Notes under the pieces: generated by a model
Seen by the model: only the letters and a program-made list of their open reading frames with translations
Databases searched by the model: none
What the model was told of the DNA's origin: nothing
Part shown: piece by piece, positions 6,605 through 13,685 of the stretch
Layout: each line of letters opens with the position of its first letter
How positions within the stretch are numbered: position 1 is the stretch's first letter
Position numbers and translations under genes: made by a program
DNA from: an uncultured Lachnospiraceae bacterium
GTDB taxonomy: Bacteria; Bacillota; Clostridia; Lachnospirales; Lachnospiraceae
Reading direction: 5' to 3'
DNA length: 26,471 nucleotides
Assembly (NCBI GenBank): GCA_910588865.1
Contig: CAJUSJ010000056.1
Coordinates: 1-26,471, forward strand

Positions 6605-8131
6605 ATGCTTCTGGTGTCTTATGACTTTGTGGCATTCTTGTTTCTGCTTTTGGTTGTGTACTATCTGATTCCGCGCCGTTTTCAGTGGATATGCCTGCTG
6701 GCGGCCAGCTATCTGTTTTACGGGTGGGGTGGTGCCTTTTATCTTTTGTATCCCGTGTTCACCACCATGTCTACATGGTTTTTGGCAGCGAGGATTGGGA
6801 GACTTACACAGCAATCGAGAGAGAAGAGTTTGCCCAGGCAGCAGGTGAAGAAAAGTCAGCGCCGTCTTCTGATTCTAGGGCTTGTGGTGAATTTTGGGAT
6901 TTTAGCGGCCTTGAAATATTTCAATTTTGTTGTGGATAATGTGAATGAACTCCTGGGGGCGGCAGGTGTTTTGAGAGAGTTTTCTCATGTAAACTGGCTT
7001 TTCCCTCTGGGAATCTCCTACTACACCTTTCAGGCCATGGGATATCTCATTGATGTATATTACCGTAAGTATGAGCCAGAGAGGAGCCTGCCTAAATTGG
7101 CCCTGTTTGTGTCATTTTTCCCCCAGATGGTGACTGGGCCTATGACCCGGTTTGATCAGATGAGACAGGAATTGTTCACTCCCCATTGTTATGACTTTAC
7201 AAACATCAAACAGGGATTCAGACGTATCTTGTGGGGATATTTTAAGAAATTGGTAGTAGCAGACCGCCTTGGACCGGCAATCCTGATGATTGTCTCCTGC
7301 CCCGAGACCTATGATGGAATCTATGTGCTTTTGGGCATGGTGGGATATGCGATCTGGATGTATGCGGACTTTGCTGGCGGGATGGATATTGTCCTTGGCG
7401 CGGCGCGGCTTTTTGGTATCCGGCTTCCAGAAAACTTTGAACAGCCATTTTTCTCAAAAAGTCTGGCAGAGTTCTGGAGGCGCTGGCATATCACCTTGAT
7501 GACATGGCTGCGGGAGTATGTCTTTTTTCCTATGGCCGGAAGTCGCCTAAGCAGGCGTCTGGCAAAGCTGATGGGACGGAAAGCGCCGGTGTATATAGCA
7601 AGCGTGACCGTATGGCTGATAGCGGGAATCTGGCACGGCGCTTCCTGGAATTTTGTAGCCTGGGGCATGGCCAACTGTCTGGTTATGCTCATATCTCAGG
7701 AATTAACAGGGCTGTACAGAAGCTTTCACCAAAAATTCAGATTCTCCAACGGGAAAGGATATGGATATTTCCAGATTATGCGGACATTTATGTTGTTTTG
7801 CTGTCTGGAGATGTTTGAGTATTATCCCTTTGAGGGTGTATTTAAGATGCTTGGGAGTTTTCTTAGCTCTGGCTCTGTCCGCCAGCTGTGGGATGGGCGT
7901 TTTGGAACGCTGGGATTTTGCTTGGCCGATCTGGTTGTGCTGGCCGGCGGGATTTTGCTGATATTTTTGGCAGACATTTTTCAGAGGACGGGTAAGCTGG
8001 GGGAGAAACTGGACAGGCAGCCTGGGGTCTTGCAGTATACGGTTGTGTTTGGATTATTTATTCTTGTGCTGATCACCGGAGTCTATGGTCATGGATATGA
8101 TGCCAGCCAGTTTATCTACAATCAGTTTTAG
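6605..8131 (+). CDS. MBOAT-family O-acyltransferase (AlgI/DltB-like) with C-terminal acyl-shuttle motif
   Basis: This 508-residue polytopic membrane protein belongs to the MBOAT family: FPLGISYYTFQAMGYLIDVY, FFPQMVTGP, EFWRRWHITL (His295) and GIWHGASW (His344, the conserved catalytic His). Family members take an acyl group from a cytoplasmic thioester and pass it across the membrane. The protein ends in FIYNQF (residues 503-508). This fits the pattern F-x-Y-x-x-F of the extracytoplasmic hexapeptide that carries the acyl group on its Tyr in Dlt-type pathways. In dlt operons that motif sits on the microprotein DltX; in other systems it is fused to the MBOAT, as it seems to be here (Tyr505). GGAGGAGG precedes the ATG. 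Confidence 0.9.
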   Translation: MLLVSYDFVAFLFLLLVVYYLIPRRFQWICLLAASYLFYGWGGAFYLLYPVFTTMSTWFLAARIGRLTQQSREKSLPRQQVKKSQRRLLILGLVVNFGILAALKYFNFVVDNVNELLGAAGVLREFSHVNWLFPLGISYYTFQAMGYLIDVYYRKYEPERSLPKLALFVSFFPQMVTGPMTRFDQMRQELFTPHCYDFTNIKQGFRRILWGYFKKLVVADRLGPAILMIVSCPETYDGIYVLLGMVGYAIWMYADFAGGMDIVLGAARLFGIRLPENFEQPFFSKSLAEFWRRWHITLMTWLREYVFFPMAGSRLSRRLAKLMGRKAPVYIASVTVWLIAGIWHGASWNFVAWGMANCLVMLISQELTGLYRSFHQKFRFSNGKGYGYFQIMRTFMLFCCLEMFEYYPFEGVFKMLGSFLSSGSVRQLWDGRFGTLGFCLADLVVLAGGILLIFLADIFQRTGKLGEKLDRQPGVLQYTVVFGLFILVLITGVYGHGYDASQFIYNQF

Positions 8132-8142
8132 GGAGGCGGAAA

Positions 8143-9249
8143 ATGATATTGAAAAAAATTTTCAGGCTTCTGTTTCCGCTTTCTCTGTCTGTGGGGATTT
8201 TGTTCCTTGCCCAGAGGCTCCTGATGCCCAAGTATATGGGACAGGTGGTGGAAGGAGCGTTTATCGAAGAATATTATAACGAGGAGACATCCCACGACAT
8301 ACTGTTCCTTGGGGACTGTGAGGTGTACGAGAATATTTCCCCGATCGTACTTTGGAGGGACTACGGTATTACTAGCTATATCAGGGGAAGTGCCCAGCAG
8401 CTTGTCCCACAGTCGTATTATCTCCTGGAGGATACCTTGAAGTTTGAGACACCAAAAGCCGTGGTGTTCAATGTATCCGCCATGCAGCAATACGAGCAGG
8501 AAAATGAGACGTACAATCGTATGACCTTAGATGGCATGAGATGGTCTGGATCTAAAGTGAAGGCAATTAAAGAAACCATGACAGAAGAGGAGCATATGAT
8601 AGAATACGTATTTCCCATTCTGAGATTTCATTCCAGATGGCGGGAGCTGGAAAATGATGATCTGCGGTATCTGTTTAAAAGGAGACAGGTGACGCACAAC
8701 GGGTATTATATGAGAGCGGATGTACGGCCAGCAGGAGAGTTTCCCGTAGCCAGAAGGCGCTCTGATTATAGCTTTGATCCGAAAGCCTGGGAGTATCTTG
8801 AAAAGATCCGGATGCTGTGTGAGGAACATGGGACTCTTCTGATTCTTATGAAGGCTCCGTCTCTGTATCCGGTGTGGTATGACCAGTGGGAACAACAGAT
8901 TAAGGATTACGCGAAAGAGCATCAGCTGGAGTACATAAACTGTATAGAAAGAAGCGATGAGATCGGCATTGATTTTTCCAAAGATACCTACGACGGAGGT
9001 CTCCATATGAATGTGTACGGCGCGGAAAAAATGTCCCGATATTTTGGAGAGTTTCTTGTGGGAATATCAGGGGTGGAAGACAGGCGTACCATAGCCGGAG
9101 AGGATGTCCAAAATAGAGTCTGGAAAGAAAAATGTGAGTTTTATGATCAGATGAAGGCAGCTCAGGAGGCGGAATTTGCCAGATTGGGTTATCTGAAACA
9201 GTTTACATCAGAAGAAGAAGGAGGAAATCTATATGAAAAAACTAGATAA
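8143..9249 (+). CDS. DltD/SGNH-like extracytoplasmic acyltransferase with Cys nucleophile position
   Basis: The protein has 368 residues with one N-terminal membrane anchor (residues ~8-26) and an outside SGNH-like domain. Block I reads LFLGDCEVYENI (53-64), so Cys59 stands where SGNH hydrolases and DltD have Ser. The Asp/His end motif is DGGLHMNVYG (Asp284, His288). GSAQQLVPQSYY and FNVSAMQQ resemble the other conserved blocks. Next to an MBOAT protein such proteins accept the acyl group from the shuttle Tyr and hand it to a wall polymer; that role is inferred here. The last 17 bases overlap the next gene, indicating translational coupling. If Cys is truly the nucleophile, the intermediate would be a thioester. 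Confidence 0.75.
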   Translation: MILKKIFRLLFPLSLSVGILFLAQRLLMPKYMGQVVEGAFIEEYYNEETSHDILFLGDCEVYENISPIVLWRDYGITSYIRGSAQQLVPQSYYLLEDTLKFETPKAVVFNVSAMQQYEQENETYNRMTLDGMRWSGSKVKAIKETMTEEEHMIEYVFPILRFHSRWRELENDDLRYLFKRRQVTHNGYYMRADVRPAGEFPVARRRSDYSFDPKAWEYLEKIRMLCEEHGTLLILMKAPSLYPVWYDQWEQQIKDYAKEHQLEYINCIERSDEIGIDFSKDTYDGGLHMNVYGAEKMSRYFGEFLVGISGVEDRRTIAGEDVQNRVWKEKCEFYDQMKAAQEAEFARLGYLKQFTSEEEGGNLYEKTR

Positions 9250-9775
9250 GCGCACGGCGTCTATAGTGTTGAGCATTGCCCTGGCAGCGATGCCCATGAC
9301 TTCTTACGGCGGCATTTTTAAGAGCGGTAAGGAGGAGGCAACTCAGAAAGAAAATATGGAATACCAGTTTAAATCAGGGGATACGGTAATTTCTATGGGA
9401 GCTGAGGCAGGGGAGATCGTAAAGGCTCTGGGAAATACTACGAAGGCAGTGTTTGAGCAGGACAGCTGCGCCTACCAGGGAAAGGACAGGGTATACACCT
9501 ATCAAGGATTTGAGATGAGCACCTATCCGGCAGACGGCAAGGAGAAGATCGCTTCCATATACTTTTTGGACAGTACTGTGTCTACACCGGAGGGAATCAA
9601 GATTGGTTCCACCAAAAAGGAAGTTCTGGAAATCTATGGGACAGAATATGACCAGGAGGAAGCGAAATTTGGAACCTTCTGTTATTCTTCTGACACTGCG
9701 CTGCTGAGAATCTATACTACAAAAGATGTGGTAGATGGGATCGAGTATCTGGTGAATACACCAAAGCAGCCTTAG
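9233..9775 (+). CDS. Secreted two-repeat protein of the acylation operon, unknown function
   Basis: This 180-residue protein starts with a signal peptide (MKKLDKRTASIVLSIALAAMP, cleavage near SYGG) and AAGGAGG lies upstream. The mature part seems to hold two related units (residues ~44-112 and ~114-174). Each has a Gly-rich turn, a helix with a leucine/glycine end (IVKALG, VLEIYG), an aromatic strand and a final hydrophobic strand (IASIYFLD, VDGIEYLV), like the small beta-alpha folds of the BamE/SmpA type. That fold comparison is tentative. It lacks a lipobox Cys. Its place between transferase and activating-enzyme genes suggests an exported accessory factor. Confidence 0.7.
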   Translation: MKKLDKRTASIVLSIALAAMPMTSYGGIFKSGKEEATQKENMEYQFKSGDTVISMGAEAGEIVKALGNTTKAVFEQDSCAYQGKDRVYTYQGFEMSTYPADGKEKIASIYFLDSTVSTPEGIKIGSTKKEVLEIYGTEYDQEEAKFGTFCYSSDTALLRIYTTKDVVDGIEYLVNTPKQP

Positions 9776-9785
9776 AGGATACTGT

Positions 9786-11297
9786 ATGAAAAAGAATGTT
9801 CTGGAATACCTTGAAGATACCGCTTCCCGTTATGGGGGACAATGTGCTTATAAAGACAAAACACAGAGGTTTACTTTTAGGGAAGTTCTGAAACTGTCCA
9901 GGGCTGTGGGGACAGCTGTCGCGGGGCTTAAGGCTTACGGGTGCCCTGTGGCTGTTTTTATGGAAAAAAGCGCGGCTATGATCATCGGATTTTTGGGGAT
10001 TGTCTCTGGAGGATGCTGTTACTGCCCCCTGGACGTGGCTATGCCGGAGGAAAGGCTGAATAAGATTTTGTCGGTTTTAGATCCAGCAGCAGTGATCACC
10101 AGTCCATCTCAGAGAGAAAAACTTACCCGTCTGACATTTTCCTGTCCTGTCTATGAATTTGATTGTTTATGCCAGACCATAGAAAATCCGGATCTTCTTG
10201 AGGCAGTGAGGAGACGCGGTGTAGACACAGATCCCTTATACATCTTGTTTACCAGCGGTTCTACCGGGGTTCCCAAAGGTGTGGCGGTCAGCCACAGGGT
10301 AATGATCAACAATATGGAGTGGCTGGAAGAACACTATGACTTTAACCATGAGGATGTGTGGGGAAACCAGGTACCGTTATATTTTGACGTGTCAGACCAT
10401 GATGTGTACTGTCCTCTGAAATTTGGATGTGAGACCGTGATGATACCCACGGAATATTTTACATTTCCTGTGAAAGTGATGGCGTTTCTCAATGAGGAGA
10501 GGGTGACGGGAATTTTCTGGGTTCCTTTCGCTCTGTGTGCGGTCGCCAATCTCCGGGCGCTGGAGGCGGAGGTTCCTCAATATTTAAAGTATATCTTTTT
10601 TGCCGGTGAGGTGATGCCTGTAAAACAACTGAATTACTGGCGCAGGTATATCCCGGATGCCCGATATGTAAATATGTATGGCCCTACGGAAACTTACGTG
10701 TGCTCTTACTATGACGTGAACCGGGATTTTGGGGATGATGAGGCGCTGCCCATCGGTTTGCCCTGCAAAAATGTGGATATTCTGGTGCTGGATGGGGAAA
10801 ACAGGCAGATTCTTCCAGGGGATAAAAGCCAGGGAGAATTATGTGTCAGGGGCTGTGCGCTGGCTTTGGGGTACTATAACGATTCAGACAGGACCAAAGA
10901 GCGTTTTGTCCAGAATCCGCTGAATTCTCACTTTCCAGAGAGGATCTACAGGACAGGAGATCTGGTCAGCTACAATAAATTGGGGGAACTGCTTTACCAT
11001 GGCCGCCTTGATTTTCAGATCAAGCGCCTTGGATATCGGATTGAGCTGGGAGAGATTGAGGCAGCGGCAGGAAATGTGTCAGAGATTGAAGAATGTGCCT
11101 GCGTCTATGACTCGGTTAAACAACGGATCCTGTTTGTCTATTCAGGAGGAAGGCTGGAAAAGAGAGAACTGGCCAGACAATTATCTGGGAAGGTACCCCA
11201 ATATATGATGCCTAACCAATATATTTATATGGACAAAATACCCAGAAATTCTAATGGAAAGATTGACAGGAAAAGGCTGAAGGAACTGTATGTATAA
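9786..11297 (+). CDS. Stand-alone adenylation enzyme (DltA-like amino acid:carrier protein ligase)
   Basis: At 503 residues it has the size of DltA and no fused carrier domain. ANL-superfamily motifs are complete: A3 LFTSGSTGVPKG (154-165), A4 FDVSDHD (200-206), A5 NMYGPTETYV (296-305), A7 YRTGDLV (388-394), A8 GRLDFQIKRLGYRIELGEIE (406-425) and A10 NSNGKIDR with catalytic Lys492. It should activate a carboxylic acid, most likely an amino acid, with ATP and load it on the carrier protein at 6372-6602. The A4 region differs from that of DltA (FDLSVMDLYP type), so D-alanine is not assured as substrate. Only ten bases separate it from the upstream gene, and it overlaps the next one by 8 bases. 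Confidence 0.85.
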   Translation: MKKNVLEYLEDTASRYGGQCAYKDKTQRFTFREVLKLSRAVGTAVAGLKAYGCPVAVFMEKSAAMIIGFLGIVSGGCCYCPLDVAMPEERLNKILSVLDPAAVITSPSQREKLTRLTFSCPVYEFDCLCQTIENPDLLEAVRRRGVDTDPLYILFTSGSTGVPKGVAVSHRVMINNMEWLEEHYDFNHEDVWGNQVPLYFDVSDHDVYCPLKFGCETVMIPTEYFTFPVKVMAFLNEERVTGIFWVPFALCAVANLRALEAEVPQYLKYIFFAGEVMPVKQLNYWRRYIPDARYVNMYGPTETYVCSYYDVNRDFGDDEALPIGLPCKNVDILVLDGENRQILPGDKSQGELCVRGCALALGYYNDSDRTKERFVQNPLNSHFPERIYRTGDLVSYNKLGELLYHGRLDFQIKRLGYRIELGEIEAAAGNVSEIEECACVYDSVKQRILFVYSGGRLEKRELARQLSGKVPQYMMPNQYIYMDKIPRNSNGKIDRKRLKELYV

Positions 11298-12201
11298 GAG
11301 AAAAAAGTTCGGCAAAATCTGCTTGTGCGGGGTTTTAGTGGTGGTGGCCATTATGACTGTCAGTTGTTCCAGCGGGCTGGAAGGGATTGCGGAAATGCTG
11401 GTAGAGGAACCAGACCCATATGATCCGGGAATACAGATTGAGATTGTCAGCAGTAGTGAGGAGGAGACACAGCTGGAGGAATCTTCGGAAGAAGAGGAGA
11501 AAGTGACGGCAGAAGAAACCAGTGAGGCTCTGCCTCCTATAGAGCCGCCGCGATTTTATCCAGGGGATATTATAGAGGCTGAGCATGTTTTAACCGTGGA
11601 TGTAGACAAATTTTTTATAATATCTCCTATCAGTGATCCGGTGTTTAAGCGCATGGATGGCAATTCTTACAGGCCGGGTTGTCCTGTGCCTAGAGAGGAA
11701 CTAAGGTATCTGAGGATTCTTCATTATGATTTTTCCGGAAATATTCGTGTGGGAGAACTAGTGTGTCACCAGTCCGTGAGCGAGGATCTGCTGAGAATCT
11801 TCAGGCAGCTGTATGACATAGGGTATCCTGTGGAAAAGGTACGACTCGTTGATGATTATGGGGCGGATGATGATCGGTCCTGTTCTGATAACAATACATC
11901 CTGCTTTAACTATCGGACAGTAGCCGGGACAAAGAGGCTTTCTCTTCACGCTCTGGGGCTGGCTGTGGATATTAATCCTATCTATAATCCTTATGTTATA
12001 TGGAGATCAGACGGAACTTCTGTCTGTGTACCCGCGGAGGGGGAGGCTTATATGGATCGGAAAAAAGACTTCCCGTACAAGATTGATGAGGAAGATATCT
12101 GTTGTCGATTATTTAGGGAGGCAGGTTTTACATGGGGCGGAGGCTGGGAAGGGCACAAAGACTACATGCATTTTTCCAAGGGGGTCAGGCCAGAGCGGTA
12201 A
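11290..12201 (+). CDS. Lipoprotein M15-family (VanY-like) D,D/L,D-carboxypeptidase or endopeptidase
   Basis: This 303-residue protein has a lipoprotein signal ending at VSC (Cys26), an acidic Glu/Ser-rich spacer (~50-80), and a C-terminal M15 metallopeptidase domain. The zinc ligands are visible: SLHALGLAVDINP (His220, Asp227) and HKDYMHF (His294). The domain ending (GGGWEGHKDYMHF) is closest to the M15C-type peptidases of lysins and VanY-related proteins that cut peptide stems of peptidoglycan. It would act on the outer face of the membrane. It closes the operon; its start overlaps the adenylation gene. Co-location suggests trimming wall peptides at the site where acyl groups are added, which is inference. 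Confidence 0.85.
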   Translation: MYKRKKFGKICLCGVLVVVAIMTVSCSSGLEGIAEMLVEEPDPYDPGIQIEIVSSSEEETQLEESSEEEEKVTAEETSEALPPIEPPRFYPGDIIEAEHVLTVDVDKFFIISPISDPVFKRMDGNSYRPGCPVPREELRYLRILHYDFSGNIRVGELVCHQSVSEDLLRIFRQLYDIGYPVEKVRLVDDYGADDDRSCSDNNTSCFNYRTVAGTKRLSLHALGLAVDINPIYNPYVIWRSDGTSVCVPAEGEAYMDRKKDFPYKIDEEDICCRLFREAGFTWGGGWEGHKDYMHFSKGVRPER

Positions 12202-12230
12202 CTTAAAAAATAAACAAATGAAATATCTTT

Positions 12231-12266
12231 AAAAAGCGGTGCTTGGAAAAGGGCATCGCTTTTTAA
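12231..12266 (+). terminator. Rho-independent terminator of the acylation operon
   Basis: AAAAAGCGGTGC (12231-12242) pairs with GCATCGCTTTTT (12253-12264), with one G-T pair and a 10-base loop, and ends in a T-tract. It lies 30 bases after the M15 gene. The A-tract on the left means it can also stop minus-strand transcripts. Confidence 0.85.
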
Positions 12267-12506
12267 TGTTGTTATTTATAGAAAGATAGGGAGTCTCAAA
12301 GATACAGCATTCGTTGCGAAAACGGCTTATCTTTTCTTCCTTTGGGACATGCCATAGAAATCACCTATCTGAAAATACTATAGTGCGGAATGAGAGAAAA
12401 AGCAAAACATTTTCGGTCAGTGATAAGTCAATATCGCTGTTGATAGGTATAAATGCATAAAAATGTTATTGGAATTTAATACAAATATACAAAATATAAA
12501 AAAGGG
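12267..12506. other. AT-rich intergenic stretch, no gene seen
   Basis: Between the terminator and the frl promoter there is no ORF with a credible start in either strand. Only short inverted repeats are present, such as GATAGG near 12284 and CCTATC near 12363. I see no known riboswitch. Upstream regulatory sites for the frl promoter could lie here. Confidence 0.5.
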
Positions 12507-12535
12507 TTGACAATCAGATTTGAATATAATATTAT
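12507..12535 (+). promoter_or_regulatory. Promoter of the frl operon
   Basis: TTGACA (12507-12512), a 17-base spacer and TATTAT (12530-12535) make a near-consensus SigA-type promoter about 60 bases before frlB. Other TATAAT strings (12525, 12533) have poorer spacing. Confidence 0.7.
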
Positions 12536-12543
12536 AATATCAG

Positions 12544-12560
12544 ATATAACGTTATATAAC
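12544..12560. promoter_or_regulatory. Candidate operator palindromes downstream of the frl promoter
   Basis: ATATAACGTTATAT (12544-12557) is a perfect palindrome and overlaps a second one, GTTATATAAC (12551-12560), just past the expected transcription start. GTTATATAAT recurs at the internal promoter at 18879-18888 and AACGTTATAT at 19790-19799. A GntR/HutC regulator is encoded in the same locus, so this may be its site. The sequence is AT-rich, so chance similarity must be excluded. Confidence 0.5.
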
Positions 12561-12597
12561 AAATTATAATATTTCAACAGAAAATGGAGGATCAGTT

Positions 12598-13575
12598 ATG
12601 AAACAAGAACACATCGACCAGATCAATGTCGCGGTAAAGGCTGTCGCGGAGAAGAAGAACATCAACCATTTCTATTTCGTGGCCTGCGGCGGATCCCAGG
12701 CGTTTATGATGCCGGCCCAGTATATGTTCGACAGGGAGATCGCCACACCTGCCAGCATCTATACTTCCAACGAATTTGTACATAGAGCTCCCAAGGCTCT
12801 GGGACCGGATTCCGTAGTGATCACCTGCTCTCATTCAGGCAACACGCCGGAGACCGTGAAGGCTACCGAGGTGGCGAGAGCCAAGGGCGCTACCACCATC
12901 GCCCTGTCTCATCTGGTTGACTCTCCCCTGTGGAAAGCCGCGGAGTATCCGATCCACTATGACTGGGGTAAAGAGGCGGATGCCAGCGACTTAAACAAGG
13001 CTGTGCTCTACTCCCTGATCTTCCGGATCCTGAACGCGGTGGCTCCGTGTGAGAAATATGAGAAAGGCATCGCTTCTGTTGAGAACATCAACGACGTGAT
13101 CGAGAAGGCTAAAACCCAGTTCGCGGACACCGTGAAAGCCTGGGGAAAGAAGTACAAGAGAGAAGAGCTGATCTACACCATGGGCAGCGGCGCCTGCTAC
13201 GGCGAGGCTTATTCCTTTGCCATCTGTCTGCTGATGGAGATGCAGTGGATCCACTCCAACTGTATTCACTCCGGCGAGTATTTCCACGGCCCATTTGAGG
13301 TCACGGATTTCGACGTGCCGTTTATCATTGTAAAAGGCCTTGGAGCCACAAGACCTCTGGACGAGAGAGCCTACAATTTCTGCCAGAAGTACTCGGACAG
13401 CATCATGCTGGTGGACTGCGAGACCTTCGATATGACCGGGATCGACGAGGAAGTGAGAGAGTATTTCGCTCCCCTGGTAGCAGGCGCTGTTCTTCGCTCT
13501 CTGGCTGACGCTTTCGCCTACGAGAGAGGCCATGATCTGGGCGTTCGCCGCTATATGTGGAAGATGGAGTATTAA
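12598..13575 (+). CDS. frlB: FrlB-like fructosamine 6-phosphate deglycase (SIS domain)
   Basis: This 325-residue double-SIS protein is a close relative of FrlB: YFVACGGSQ, ITCSHSGNTPETVKA, SGEYFHGPFEV and the typical end VRRYMWKMEY. The enzymes split 6-phospho-fructosamines (Amadori products such as fructoselysine 6-phosphate) into glucose 6-phosphate and the free amino acid. Glu214 (LLMEMQW) and His230 (YFHGP) match in sequence and spacing the Glu/His acid-base pair known in the related deglycase FraB. GGAGG precedes the ATG. It is first in an operon with transporter and kinase genes, behind a strong promoter with a palindromic site. Exact substrate (lysine, arginine, asparagine or other adduct) cannot be told from sequence. 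Confidence 0.88.
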   Translation: MKQEHIDQINVAVKAVAEKKNINHFYFVACGGSQAFMMPAQYMFDREIATPASIYTSNEFVHRAPKALGPDSVVITCSHSGNTPETVKATEVARAKGATTIALSHLVDSPLWKAAEYPIHYDWGKEADASDLNKAVLYSLIFRILNAVAPCEKYEKGIASVENINDVIEKAKTQFADTVKAWGKKYKREELIYTMGSGACYGEAYSFAICLLMEMQWIHSNCIHSGEYFHGPFEVTDFDVPFIIVKGLGATRPLDERAYNFCQKYSDSIMLVDCETFDMTGIDEEVREYFAPLVAGAVLRSLADAFAYERGHDLGVRRYMWKMEY

Positions 13576-13605
13576 TCGATTAATATTTCTGATCAAAGTG
13601 ATGGG

Positions 13606-13653
13606 GACGACGGGGTTCTGGCGATTAGAAGGGGCTTGAATTCCGTCGTTTTC
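13606..13653 (+). terminator. Possible attenuator between frlB and the binding-protein gene
   Basis: ACGACGG (13607-13613) pairs with CCGTCGT (13643-13649), followed by TTTCT. The 29-base loop makes it weak. It could lower read-through or protect the upstream mRNA end. Confidence 0.35.
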
Positions 13654-13685
13654 TAAAATGAGAAGATAAAAAGGAGGAAATGAAA

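Noticed and set aside
6372..11297. Naming the genes dltA, dltB, dltC and dltD outright
   Set aside because: Order, the Cys in the SGNH protein, the carrier TS motif, the fused shuttle tail and the extra genes differ from known dlt operons, so D-alanine and teichoic acid cannot be assumed.
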